Source of the DNA: Verrucosispora sp. WMMD573
GTDB lineage: Bacteria; Actinomycetota; Actinomycetes; Mycobacteriales; Micromonosporaceae
NCBI RefSeq assembly: GCF_027497175.1
Contig: NZ_CP114901.1
Location: 4,278,001-4,342,000 of the forward strand
Length of the DNA: 64,000 nt
Direction of reading: 5' to 3'
In this document: positions 36,488 through 45,078 of the stretch, one piece after another
How positions within the stretch are numbered: position 1 is the first letter of the stretch
Layout: every line of letters starts with the position of its first letter
The notes under the pieces: generated by a model
The model's database searches: none
The model's input: the letters and a program-made list of their open reading frames with translations, nothing else
What the model was told of the DNA's origin: nothing
Made by a program: the position numbers and the translations under genes

Positions 36488-37156
36488 TCAGGGGAGGGGA
36501 AGGGCCAGCAGGAGGAGGGTGGTGGTGAGGCCGGTGATGACGACGATGAGGACGGGGCGGGGGCTCAGCACGGCGTGGCGACGGTCGGCGATCAGACGCG
36601 CCGGGATCAGCCCCAGCACCGGGCCGAGCAGCGTCACCACCAGGGCCAGTACCGGCAGACCGACGGCCAGGTCACCGTCGTTGCGGGCAGCCAGGGCGCG
36701 GGCGACGGCGCCCAACACGTACGCCAGCACCCCACCGCCGACACCGCACAACGCCAACAGCGGATTGAGGTTGCCCGGTAGTTCGCCGGGCTGACGGGTC
36801 CGGCGCAGCAGATCGCGTACGCCCTCCAGCAACGCGACCGGATCGCCGGTCGCCTCCGGCGCGGGCATCGGCGGTGCACCGGCACGTCGTCCACCACCGC
36901 CCAGGCGGCTGTTCAGCTCCTGCCACAGCACCGCCACCTCGGCGTCCACCCGTTCCTGCGCCTCGCGCGCGGCGGCCAGCTCCCGCTCGGCCTGGTTCAC
37001 CTCGTCGGCGGACTCGGCCACCGCCCGGTCCGCCGCCGCGCACTGCTGGTCGTACCAGTCCCGTGCCTCCGCGCGCTGCTCGCGCACCCGGGCGGCCAGC
37101 TCGGCGAGCCGTCGCAGCTGGGCGGTGTAGGTCTGGCTGGTGACCGGTTCGTTCAT
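36488..37156 (-). CDS. Coiled-coil and multi-helix membrane protein of the EccC-like operon
   Basis: A 222-residue protein with an N-terminal coiled-coil (~12-90, LRRLAELAARVREQRAEARDW and EVNQAERELAAAREAQERVDAEV) and C-terminal hydrophobic helices (about 130-155, 162-185 and 200-220). It is the last gene of the operon and its ATG overlaps the stop of the ATPase gene (ATGA). The build suits a membrane platform that captures a soluble ATPase through its coiled-coil. I recognise no named family. Confidence 0.7.
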   Translation of the reverse strand: MNEPVTSQTYTAQLRRLAELAARVREQRAEARDWYDQQCAAADRAVAESADEVNQAERELAAAREAQERVDAEVAVLWQELNSRLGGGGRRAGAPPMPAPEATGDPVALLEGVRDLLRRTRQPGELPGNLNPLLALCGVGGGVLAYVLGAVARALAARNDGDLAVGLPVLALVVTLLGPVLGLIPARLIADRRHAVLSPRPVLIVVITGLTTTLLLLALPLP

Positions 37157-39822
37157 CGTGCCGGCCCGTAGGGAATGATGGTCTGCCCGGTCCGGTGCAC
37201 CGCCCGGTCGAAGAAGAGCCCGCGCCACGGTCGGGGGTACCAGTCCGGCCCACCACTGCCCGGGTACAACGACGGGCCCAGCTCCCCGCCGTGGGTGTCC
37301 AGCGCCACCCAGGCGCCGATCTGATCGGTGCGGGCACCGGTGCCACCCAGGTCGGCGCGCATCCGGGCCACCCCACGCCACCAGGCCAGCACGTGGGTGC
37401 GCCGCTCGGGGCCGTCGTGCAGGATCCGGCGCAGGCTCTCCAGCCCGGTGGCCCGGCCGGTACGCGCGGCGAGCGTCCCGGCCGCCGCGTCGACGGCGAA
37501 CAGCAGCAGATAGTGGGGTGCTCCGGTGGCGCCGGGCGCACCCAGGGCGTCGGCCGTCTCGGCCATCAGCTCGGCCACGGTCTCCTCGTCGTACCAGGCG
37601 GCGTCGTCGGCGAGATCCTCGTACAGGGCACGGGCCGCCGGGTCGGCATCCGGATCCAGGCAGGCGATCGAGAAGCGGGCGCTGCCGGGGCGGTGCTGCC
37701 GGGCCAGCGAGCGGGCCGCCGAGTCCAGCACCGCGCACGCCTCGTCGACCCGGGTGCCCAGCACGGCCAGATTGCGGCCCGGTGCCCGGGGCAGGCGCAG
37801 CACCGCCGAGCGGGCCTGCACGTCGATGATCTCGCCGAGGATTGCGAGCGGCCCTCGGGGCGTGCCGACCTCCGGCGCCCGCAGCGCCCGGAAGTCCGGT
37901 GCGTCGGCCAGCCGGGGGACGGCGTCGCCGTCGAAGAGACGGGCGGGCGCAGCCTCCGCCGGACGCATCCGCCACAGCCGGTGCTGCAGGTCGCTCCACG
38001 TCTCCCAGTCGCTGGCCGACGGGATCCGGGCCACCTGGTTGCCCTCGGACAGGCCCGACTCGGCGTTGACCACGGCGTGGAACTTCGGCAACGACTGGGC
38101 GGCGTCGTTGCGTTCGGCGAGGATGCGCAGCGCCTTCGGCAACGCGATCCGCAGGGTGAACTGGGCCACCAGCGCGGGCCGGCCCCACAGCGCCTCGATG
38201 CCGCGTACGTCCTGTGAGGCCAGCACCAGGTGGATGCCCTGGGAGCGGCCCCGGCGGGCCAGGTCCTCCAGCAGGTCGGCCGCCTCCCGGGCGACCGCGT
38301 CCCGGCCGGCCAGCAGCATCTGGAACTCGTCGACCACCGCGACGATGCGCGGCCAGTGCCCGGTCGGATCCACCGCGCGCAGCTCGGCCAGCTTCGTGAC
38401 CTCGTGTTTCTTGGCCGCGTCCGCCCGCCGGCGCAACTCCTCGGCCAGGAAGCGCAGCAGCGCCAGACCGAACTCCCGGTCGGTGTTGACGTTGATGCCG
38501 ACCAGCCGCATGTGCGGCAGCCAACTCGGATCCCGCCGGCCCTGGGCGAACCGGGCGAAGGACACCCCCTCCTTGAAGTCCAACAGGTAGAACTCCAGCT
38601 CGGCGGGGGAATAGCGGGCCGCGAGGGCGCCGATCCAGGCGAAGATCAGGTTTGTCTTGCCGGTGCCCGAGGGCCCCCCGATCAACGCGTGCGGTGGATA
38701 GTCGCCGAGGGTGAGCAGCACCGGCCGGCCCTGCGGTCCCTCACCGATCGGCGCGGTCAACCCGGTCGCCGAGTCCTCCCGCCACATCTGGTCGGCCGGC
38801 GGCAGCAGGTCGGTGAACGGGGTGGGCGCGGGGCCGGCACTGACCACGGAGGCGATGTCCCGGCAGGTCTCGGTGACCAGGGCAGCCGGCGGGGGCGGGT
38901 CGAGCCGGACCGGCAGGCTACCGATCCGCGCATCGTCGGCGGTCACCGTCACCCGGGTGACCGCCGCCTGGTCGGGCACCGGCACACCCCGCACGATCAG
39001 GTGGACGCCGCAGGCCACGCCGGCACGGACTACCCGGTCGAGCTGGCCGCGCTCGTGCCGGGACAGCTCGTCGCCGCCGAGCAGCACCGCGACCCGCCAC
39101 GGCTCCGGGCGGCGTCCCGTCGCGGCGGCCAGGTCGCGCAGCGACGCGTGCTCGCCGGCCAGGACGGTCTCGTTGATCCGGCGGATCTGTTCCACCAGGT
39201 CGTCAAGGAGCCGGCCCAGCCCACCCGGGCCGACGAAGGTGAGCAGCCCTGCCGGACCCAGCGGGGCGAATCCGGCCAGTCCGCCGCCGAGCCGGTCCGG
39301 GTCGTAGCCGACCAGCCGCACATTGCCCGGTGCCGCCCGGCCCAGGCTGCGCAGCAGCAGCGCGGCGACCACGGCGGAGCAGCCGTCGGCGTCCCCGTCC
39401 AGCGTCACGTGCCCGGCATCGAGCAGCGGGACCAGCGCTGGTACCGGCTCGGTGCCGGCCAGCCGGACGGTGCCGATCCGGGTCGCTCCCGGTGGTTCGG
39501 CCCGCTCTGCCGGGGTGGGACGCCAGCCCGGCCAGTCCGCCGAACCCGCGCCGGGCGCCTCCCGTGCCGCGGCCTCGGCCGCCTCCCGGGCCAGCACCGC
39601 CAACCGTGCCGCGTGCCGGGAGTCGATCTCGGCGAGGCGGCGGTCGCGTTCGGCGCCGACGCGCGCCGGCACGGCGGCGGCGGCCCGACGAACCCGCACC
39701 GCCCGATCGTGGGCGGCCGAGAGGGTGATCTGTGCCGTGGCCGACCGTTCCCGGGACGCGCCGAGCGCCTCGGCGAGCAGTTCCCGGACGCGGGTGACCA
39801 GCTGATTGCGCCGGTCAGCCAT
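37153..39822 (-). CDS. FtsK/SpoIIIE-type ATPase resembling EccC/EssC
   Basis: An 889-residue ATPase. A coiled-coil start (~1-110) is followed by a RecA-like region without a proper P-loop (~140-330), a canonical FtsK/SpoIIIE domain with Walker A GGPSGTGKTN (~380-390) and Walker B VAVVDEFQML (~494), and a third P-loop-like but degenerate region beginning GRNLAVLGTRVDEA (~690). Three tandem motors, one active, recall EccC/EssC of type VII secretion, where the extra ATPase domains are regulatory; there the active one is usually the first. No transmembrane helix is present. It overlaps both neighbours in the operon. Confidence 0.8.
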   Translation of the reverse strand: MADRRNQLVTRVRELLAEALGASRERSATAQITLSAAHDRAVRVRRAAAAVPARVGAERDRRLAEIDSRHAARLAVLAREAAEAAAREAPGAGSADWPGWRPTPAERAEPPGATRIGTVRLAGTEPVPALVPLLDAGHVTLDGDADGCSAVVAALLLRSLGRAAPGNVRLVGYDPDRLGGGLAGFAPLGPAGLLTFVGPGGLGRLLDDLVEQIRRINETVLAGEHASLRDLAAATGRRPEPWRVAVLLGGDELSRHERGQLDRVVRAGVACGVHLIVRGVPVPDQAAVTRVTVTADDARIGSLPVRLDPPPPAALVTETCRDIASVVSAGPAPTPFTDLLPPADQMWREDSATGLTAPIGEGPQGRPVLLTLGDYPPHALIGGPSGTGKTNLIFAWIGALAARYSPAELEFYLLDFKEGVSFARFAQGRRDPSWLPHMRLVGINVNTDREFGLALLRFLAEELRRRADAAKKHEVTKLAELRAVDPTGHWPRIVAVVDEFQMLLAGRDAVAREAADLLEDLARRGRSQGIHLVLASQDVRGIEALWGRPALVAQFTLRIALPKALRILAERNDAAQSLPKFHAVVNAESGLSEGNQVARIPSASDWETWSDLQHRLWRMRPAEAAPARLFDGDAVPRLADAPDFRALRAPEVGTPRGPLAILGEIIDVQARSAVLRLPRAPGRNLAVLGTRVDEACAVLDSAARSLARQHRPGSARFSIACLDPDADPAARALYEDLADDAAWYDEETVAELMAETADALGAPGATGAPHYLLLFAVDAAAGTLAARTGRATGLESLRRILHDGPERRTHVLAWWRGVARMRADLGGTGARTDQIGAWVALDTHGGELGPSLYPGSGGPDWYPRPWRGLFFDRAVHRTGQTIIPYGPAR

Positions 39823-40765
39823 CGATCCCGCGCCTCGGCCGGGCGACGAGCCCGTCGTGGGAGGTGATCCGACCACCGGCCGCCCCGCCGTTGGTGGGCC
39901 GGTCGCCGTCGGCGGGCTCGGGCGGCAGGTCGCGGCCGAGACGGTCGAGCAGGACGCCGGTGAGCACCCCGGCGGTGACCGCCGGGTCGGCGGCGTGCGG
40001 CTGCTCGCCCTCGCCCTCGCCCCGGCGCGGCGGAGGCATCCGGCAGACCCGGCTGAGCAGGGTGTCCAGCACCGGGGCGGGCAGGCCGGGGAGCAGGTCG
40101 CGGACCCGGCCGTCCAGTTCGCGGTGCAGCCGGGCGAGGTCGTCGCCGCGCGGTGGATGACCGAGCAGCTCGCTGGCGAGGTCGCGCAGCAGCGGCGGGG
40201 CCACGGCGGCCAGCCCCAGACCGACATCGGCGTGCGCGCCACGCAGGTCGCGGTGCAGCCGGTCGCGATCACCGGCCCGGACGCCGCGCACCACCCGGTG
40301 CAGCAGCTCCCGGGAGTCGGCGATGCGTTCGTCAGGTGGCTCCGCCGGACCCTCCCGCCCGCCGGTCAGCTCGGCCACCCGCACCGACCACCAGCGACGC
40401 AGCCGCACCTCGCCGGCCGGCTCGGGCGCGGCGAGCACCGGTTCGGCCGCACCGGGCGTGTCGTGCGCCGGCCGCCGCTCGGGCTGCCCGGGGGCCGGCG
40501 GCGCGCCGTCGGGGGCCAGCCCGATCGCGGCGAGGTACGCGGTCAGCTGCTCCTGGGCCAGCCGCAACGCGTAGCCGGCGGTCTCCGCGTGCTCGGTGGC
40601 GGTGGACAGCTCCGGTACCCCCATCGGGTTGGCCGACTCCTGACGCACCCAGCGCAGCCGCTCACTGGCCAGGCCGAACTTCTCCAGCGCCTGCCCGAGC
40701 AGACCCAGCGGCAACTCCTCGGCGGCGGCGCGGACCTGCGCGCCGACCTCCTCGACGATGGACAC
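39815..40765 (-). CDS. Helical protein of unknown function in the EccC-like operon
   Basis: A 316-residue soluble protein. The N-terminal ~85 residues are helical (EEVGAQVRAAAEELPLGLLG, then ALEKFGLASERLRWVRQ and ETAGYALRLAQEQLTAYLAAIGL) and resemble the helical-hairpin domains of type VII substrates. The rest is Pro/Arg-rich with helices such as SRELLHRVVRGVRAGDRDRLHRDLRG, and ends in a disordered Gly/Arg tail. GTG at 40765 follows a GGGGCGGG stretch, and the stop overlaps the ATPase start by eight bases. No enzyme motif is visible; a substrate or adaptor role is inference. Confidence 0.6.
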   Translation of the reverse strand: MSIVEEVGAQVRAAAEELPLGLLGQALEKFGLASERLRWVRQESANPMGVPELSTATEHAETAGYALRLAQEQLTAYLAAIGLAPDGAPPAPGQPERRPAHDTPGAAEPVLAAPEPAGEVRLRRWWSVRVAELTGGREGPAEPPDERIADSRELLHRVVRGVRAGDRDRLHRDLRGAHADVGLGLAAVAPPLLRDLASELLGHPPRGDDLARLHRELDGRVRDLLPGLPAPVLDTLLSRVCRMPPPRRGEGEGEQPHAADPAVTAGVLTGVLLDRLGRDLPPEPADGDRPTNGGAAGGRITSHDGLVARPRRGIDG

Positions 40766-40773
40766 GCCCGCCC

Positions 40774-41034
40774 CTACAGCGTCGAGACGTACTGCTGGGC
40801 CTGCTCGACCGCGACGAGTGTCGCGGCGAGGCACTCCTCCAGCTCCTGGCTGGCCTGGGTCAGCGACGCCTGCGCCGCCTCCACCGTGGTGTGACCGCTG
40901 CCCTCCAGCGCTCCGGCGAGGGTCTGCTGCGCCTCGGCCAGTTTCTCGCCGGCGGCCTGCACGGCGCTCTGACCGTCACCGATCTGCTGAAGTGCGACAT
41001 CGATGGCTGCCTTGAGCTCGGCGACGCTCGCCAC
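40774..41034 (-). CDS. Small two-helix WXG100-like protein
   Basis: An 86-residue Ala/Gln-rich protein predicted as a helical hairpin: helix one ~3-42, a GSG turn at 45-47 (LEGSGHTT), helix two ~50-84. Size and shape match WXG100/ESAT-6 proteins, but the Trp of the WXG turn is missing and there is no C-terminal YxxxD/E. GTG at 41034 has AGGAGG upstream. It is the first gene of the four-gene operon and so the likely secreted or partner protein for the FtsK/EccC-like ATPase. Confidence 0.65.
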   Translation of the reverse strand: MASVAELKAAIDVALQQIGDGQSAVQAAGEKLAEAQQTLAGALEGSGHTTVEAAQASLTQASQELEECLAATLVAVEQAQQYVSTL

Positions 41035-41181
41035 GCGGAACCTCCTGGGGGCGGGGAGGACTCCATTAGAGCCTATGCCGTTAGGGGACCGAACAACCGC
41101 CCTGTCAGTGTTCCTGCCCCGCTGACCGGTTGTCGACCGAACACGCCTCGGGTCCGATTCGTGGGACCTGTGGGCGGGCGC

Positions 41182-41571
41182 TCACCCACCGCCATCCCCG
41201 GTCAGCCACCGTGGTCCACGCACCTCGGCGCCGTACGCGGTGACCCGCTGGCGCAGCTCACGGTCGGCCGTCACCACCACCCGTCGCCGGTGCCCGGTGC
41301 TGGCCACCAGTTCGACCACGGCATCGTCGCCGGAGCCGGCGGCGGACACCACGCGTACTCCCTCGACGCCCGGCACGTCGCGGGCCGCACCCTCCACCAC
41401 CAGCACCACCTCGACCGGGGGTGGCAGGTCCGGCGGCAGACCCCGCCCACCCAGCGGAACGAGCGTGTCGCGTAGTCGGGCGGTGGCGCCGGCCCGGTCG
41501 CGCCACCAGCCGTTCGGGCGCGAGCCCACCACGTTGGCCGCGTCCACGATCAGCAGCGGTGTCGGTTCCAT
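41182..41571 (-). CDS. NYN-domain (PIN-like) protein, possible RNase
   Basis: A 129-residue protein with NYN/PIN-like architecture: LLIVDAANVVGSRPNGWWRDRAGA at the start carries the first acidic residue, VVLVVEGAARDVPG follows, and SGDDAVVELVASTG and VVTADRELRQRVTAYGAEV supply the remaining acidic residues of the metal site. Relatives include YacP and Rae1 ribonucleases. It is close to the divergent clpC gene, with a gap of ~115 bases. RNA targets are unknown. Confidence 0.8.
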   Translation of the reverse strand: MEPTPLLIVDAANVVGSRPNGWWRDRAGATARLRDTLVPLGGRGLPPDLPPPVEVVLVVEGAARDVPGVEGVRVVSAAGSGDDAVVELVASTGHRRRVVVTADRELRQRVTAYGAEVRGPRWLTGDGGG

Positions 41572-41622
41572 CCGTTCAGCCTGCCATCCGGCGGCGGCAA
41601 CGGCTGGTTGCCCCTTCGTGGC

Positions 41623-41647
41623 GTTTGTCCGGCCGGCGCCTGGGTAG
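41623..41647 (+). promoter_or_regulatory. SigB/SigF-type promoter of the ClpC-like gene
   Basis: GTTT at 41623-41626, 15 bases, GGGTAG at 41642-41647; the ATG lies 38 bases downstream. Confidence 0.65.
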
Positions 41648-41685
41648 CCCGTGCCGACCGTCTCGCCCGACCGCGGAGGACAGAC

Positions 41686-44232
41686 ATGATTGGACCCGGT
41701 GACTTCGGCTCCGACCCGTGGGACGAGTTCCTGGCGCGGTACTTCGGTCGGGGCGAGGGCGGGCGACGCCCGGCGCATCGGGTCGACATCACCCGCCTGA
41801 TGACCGCGGACGCGCGGGAGATGCTGGCCGACGCGGCGCGCCGGGCCGCGCAGAAGCAGAGCAACGACCTGGACACCGACCACCTGCTGTGGGCGGCGCT
41901 GCAACGCGAGCCGCTGCGTGACCTGGTCCGGCGGGCGGGCGCGGACCCGGACACCCTGGTCAACGCCCTGGGTGGCCGCGGCGACGGCGCCCCGCACGGT
42001 GAGGTGCCGCCGAACCTGTCGTTGACCCCGGCGGCCAAGCGGGCGCTGCTCGACGCGCACCAGTTGTCCCGGGCGATGGGCGCCAACTACATCGGGCCCG
42101 AACACATCCTGATGGCCCTGCCGTTGAATCCCGAGTCGCCCGCTGGCCGGATGCTCGCCGCCGGGCGTATACAGCCGGAGTCGTTGCAGGCCGCCAACGC
42201 CGAACGCGGTCCGGCCGGCGGCCCGCGACCGGACCGGGGCACACCGACGCTCGACCAGTACGGCCAGGACCTCACCGACCTGGCCCGCAACGACCAGATC
42301 GACCCGGTGATCGGGCGTGCCGACGAGATCGAGCAGGCGGTGGAGATCCTGTCCCGGCGTACCAAGAACAACCCGGTGCTGATCGGCGAGGCCGGCGTCG
42401 GCAAGACCGCGATCGTCGAGGGCCTGGCGGAGCGGATCTGCGACGGCGACGTGCCGCAGACGCTGCTCGGCAAGCGCGTGATCCAGCTCGACCTGGCCGG
42501 GCTGGTCGCCGGAACGCGGTATCGGGGCGACTTCGAGGAACGGCTGAAGAAGGTGATCGACGAGATCCGGGCGCACCGGGAGGAGCTGATCATCTTTCTG
42601 GACGAGATCCACACCCTGGTCGGGGCGGGCGGCGCGGGCAGCGAGGGCGGCATGGACGCATCCAACATGCTCAAGCCGGCGCTGGCCCGTGGCGAACTGC
42701 GGGTGATCGGGGCGACGACCCTGGACGAGTACCGGCGCAGCATCGAGAAGGACGCCGCGCTGGCCCGACGTTTCCAGCCGGTGTTCGTACCCGAACCCAC
42801 AGTCGAGGACACCGTGGCCATCCTGCGCGGGCTGCGGGACCGCTACGAGGCACACCACCAGGTGCGCTTCACCGACGAGGCGTTGGTGACCGCCGCGGAG
42901 CTGTCCGACCGCTACATCACCGACCGTTTCCTCCCCGACAAGGCCATCGACCTGATCGACCAGGCCGGCGCCCGGGTCCGGCTGCGCACCCGGACCCCGG
43001 ACGCCGACGTGCGCGACCTGGAACAACAGCTGGAGGAGGTACGGCGGGACAAGGAGCAGGCGGTCGCCGACGAACAGTACGAACGTGCCTCCGCCCTGCG
43101 CGACCGGGTCGCCGAACTGGAGAGCCAGGTGCACCGGGCCCGGGGCGACGACGGCAACGGCAGCCAGGTGCCGGAGGTGGGACCGGAGGAGATCGCCGAG
43201 GTGGTGTCCCGGGCCACCGGCATCCCGGCCAGCCAGCTCACCGAGGAGGAACGCGACCGGCTGCTGCGGCTGGAGGGTCAACTCCACGAGAAGGTCGTCG
43301 GGCAGGACGACGCGGTCACCGCGGTAGCCGAGGCGGTCCGTCGCTCCCGTACCGGCCTGGCCGACCCGAACCGGCCGATGGGCAGCTTCCTCTTCCTCGG
43401 CCCCACCGGCGTCGGCAAGACCGAGCTTGCGCGGGCGTTGGCCGAGGCGTTGTTCGGTGAGGCGGACCGGATGGTCCGGGTCGACATGAGCGAGTTCCAG
43501 GAACGGCACACGGTCAGTCGACTGGTCGGGGCGCCGCCCGGCTACGTCGGGTACGAGGAGGCCGGCCAGCTCACCGAGGCGATCCGTCGCCGCCCGTACG
43601 CGGTGGTGCTGCTCGACGAGATCGAGAAGGCCCACGCCGACGTGTTCAACGTGCTGTTGCAGGTGCTCGACGACGGGCGACTGACCGACAGCCAGGGCCG
43701 CACCGTCAACTTCAAGAACACCGTACTCATCATGACGAGCAACCTCGGCTCCGAGCTGATCACCGGCACTCAGCGCGCGGTCGGCTTCGGCGCCGGCGAG
43801 CCGGGGCAGGAGAGCGACGAGCTGCGGGAGCGGCTGATGCGCCGGTTGCAGGAGAACTTCCGCCCCGAGTTCCTCAACCGGATCGACGAGGTGATCATCT
43901 TCCGTCGGCTGGAGGCCGAGCAGCTGCGCCAGATCACGGAGCTGCTGCTGGAGGAGACCCGTCGCCGGCTGCACGCCCAGGACATCGAGGTCGACTTCAC
44001 CACCGCCGGCGTCGACTGGCTCGCCGAGCACGGCTACCAGCCCGAGTTCGGTGCCCGGCCGCTGCGCCGGGTGATCCAGCGGGAGGTCGACAACCACCTG
44101 TCCCGGATGCTGCTGGAGCAGCAGATCTCACCCGGTCAGCGGGTCACCGTCGACGCCCGGGACGACCGGCTGGCCTTCGACGTTTCGGCCGGTCGGGGGC
44201 ACGCCAGGGCGACGACCTCGCATCCCCGCTGA
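41686..44232 (+). CDS. ClpC-like AAA+ chaperone ATPase
   Basis: An 848-residue double-ring Hsp100. An N-terminal Clp N-domain (residues ~30-155, [31 protein letters not shown]) is followed by AAA-1 with GEAGVGKT and EIHTLVGAG, a middle UVR-like coiled segment ([20 protein letters not shown]) as in ClpC, and AAA-2 with GPTGVGKT and the [22 protein letters not shown] region. ClpC unfolds proteins for ClpP or acts as a chaperone. The N-domain is not preceded by a ClpP gene, and actinobacteria usually have another housekeeping clpC, so this is likely a stress-specific paralogue, in keeping with its SigB/SigF-type promoter. Confidence 0.92.
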   Translation: MIGPGDFGSDPWDEFLARYFGRGEGGRRPAHRVDITRLMTADAREMLADAARRAAQKQSNDLDTDHLLWAALQREPLRDLVRRAGADPDTLVNALGGRGDGAPHGEVPPNLSLTPAAKRALLDAHQLSRAMGANYIGPEHILMALPLNPESPAGRMLAAGRIQPESLQAANAERGPAGGPRPDRGTPTLDQYGQDLTDLARNDQIDPVIGRADEIEQAVEILSRRTKNNPVLIGEAGVGKTAIVEGLAERICDGDVPQTLLGKRVIQLDLAGLVAGTRYRGDFEERLKKVIDEIRAHREELIIFLDEIHTLVGAGGAGSEGGMDASNMLKPALARGELRVIGATTLDEYRRSIEKDAALARRFQPVFVPEPTVEDTVAILRGLRDRYEAHHQVRFTDEALVTAAELSDRYITDRFLPDKAIDLIDQAGARVRLRTRTPDADVRDLEQQLEEVRRDKEQAVADEQYERASALRDRVAELESQVHRARGDDGNGSQVPEVGPEEIAEVVSRATGIPASQLTEEERDRLLRLEGQLHEKVVGQDDAVTAVAEAVRRSRTGLADPNRPMGSFLFLGPTGVGKTELARALAEALFGEADRMVRVDMSEFQERHTVSRLVGAPPGYVGYEEAGQLTEAIRRRPYAVVLLDEIEKAHADVFNVLLQVLDDGRLTDSQGRTVNFKNTVLIMTSNLGSELITGTQRAVGFGAGEPGQESDELRERLMRRLQENFRPEFLNRIDEVIIFRRLEAEQLRQITELLLEETRRRLHAQDIEVDFTTAGVDWLAEHGYQPEFGARPLRRVIQREVDNHLSRMLLEQQISPGQRVTVDARDDRLAFDVSAGRGHARATTSHPR

Positions 44233-44246
44233 CCGGAAGGGTACTG

Positions 44247-44411
44247 ATGACCGAACCGGACGAGGCCCGCGAGGACGAGCGGACCGAGGCGATCCTGGCG
44301 CCACCGACGGCCAACCCCGCCCGGGTGCAGGTGCCGCCGGAAGGGCTGGGCGGGCAGACCGACGAGGGGCACCCGGAGGAGTCCGGGTCGCCGCCGGCAG
44401 AGGAGGGCTGA
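44247..44411 (+). CDS. 54-residue acidic peptide between clpC and DUF3140
   Basis: Pro/Glu/Gly-rich and acidic, with no Cys and no recognisable fold (MTEPDEAREDERTEAIL start). ATG at 44247 follows GGAAGG 15 bases after the clpC stop. Its TGA overlaps the ATG of the DUF3140 gene (TGATG), so the three are co-transcribed and translationally coupled. It looks disordered and could be a ClpC adaptor or simply a linker peptide; that is inference. Confidence 0.65.
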   Translation: MTEPDEAREDERTEAILAPPTANPARVQVPPEGLGGQTDEGHPEESGSPPAEEG

Positions 44412-44761
44412 TGGTACGCGAACAGCGACTCGACCCGGAGGTGGAAGTGCTCTGGGAGGACTTCCACGCCGAGGTCAACGTGCCGTCCGAACAACTGCGA
44501 CAGTGGCTGCTGACCCGCGGCTCCGGCGAGAGCGCGTTCGGCCCCGACCCGGACCTGAACCTGCCGGAGCCGGGCCGGCAGATCCTCGCCGTGCTGCGGA
44601 AACGCAAGGTCGACCTGACCCCGGAGGACATCGACGTGATGCGTGACGCCATCGAGCGGATCCGCTCGCTGACCGCCGCCAAGCCCGGCCGGGGCAACGC
44701 CGACGACGAATGGCGGCACAGCCTGCTCGACCTGGGCCACGACGTGCTCGTCGAACGCTGA
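44411..44761 (+). CDS. DUF3140 protein
   Basis: A 116-residue basic/acidic helical protein of the DUF3140 family: LDPEVEVLWEDFHAEVNVPSEQLRQWLLTRG and RKRKVDLTPEDIDVMRDAIERIRSL, then DDEWRHSLLDLGHDVL. Function is unassigned. Members are found near DUF2945 or Clp-type stress genes. The ATG at 44411 overlaps the 54-residue peptide's stop (TGATG), so this is the third gene of the clpC transcript. Confidence 0.85.
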   Translation: MVREQRLDPEVEVLWEDFHAEVNVPSEQLRQWLLTRGSGESAFGPDPDLNLPEPGRQILAVLRKRKVDLTPEDIDVMRDAIERIRSLTAAKPGRGNADDEWRHSLLDLGHDVLVER

Positions 44762-44767
44762 ACCGCC

Positions 44768-44810
44768 ACGGCCGTCCCCGGCGCCGCCGCGTCGCGTCGG
44801 GGACGGCCGT
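44768..44810. terminator. Hairpin terminator after the clpC operon
   Basis: 13-bp perfect arms ACGGCCGTCCCCG (44768-44780) and CGGGGACGGCCGT (44798-44810) with a 17-base loop, seven bases after the DUF3140 stop and close to the convergent gene at 44823. Confidence 0.75.
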
Positions 44811-44822
44811 ACCTGCTGGCGG

Positions 44823-45059
44823 CTACTCCGCTTCGAGGCTGCCGATGGCCAGCCCGGCGACGTCGGCGGCGGCCTGCCGGTCGGCGCGGGTCTGCTCCTC
44901 ACGGGTGAGCAGGTTGGCGTACTCGGCCAGGTCGGCCGGGTCGGGCACCTCCGGCAACCGGCGCAGGAACGCTTCGCACTCGCGGACGGCGGCGGTGTGC
45001 GCGGCGGCGGCCCGACGAAGCAGTTCGCGGTCGTCGGCGGCGGGATAGAGGTCGGTCAT
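44823..45059 (-). CDS. Small helical hypothetical protein
   Basis: A 78-residue, mostly helical, acidic soluble protein (DDRELLRRAAAAHTAAVRECEAFLRRLPE and LAEYANLLTREEQTRADRQAAADVA) with one Cys. ATG at 45059; the LysR gene stop lies about 20 bases upstream on the same strand, so it is likely translated from the lysR transcript. I recognise no family. Confidence 0.55.
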   Translation of the reverse strand: MTDLYPAADDRELLRRAAAAHTAAVRECEAFLRRLPEVPDPADLAEYANLLTREEQTRADRQAAADVAGLAIGSLEAE

Positions 45060-45078
45060 ACCCGCCCCTTACCCGCGC

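Noticed and set aside
41182..44097. A long minus-strand open frame of about 970 codons opposite clpC
   Set aside because: Only the part at 41182-41571 is a real gene (NYN domain). The rest lies opposite AAA+ motifs in the other strand and has Asp/Val/Leu composition typical of a G+C-driven shadow frame.
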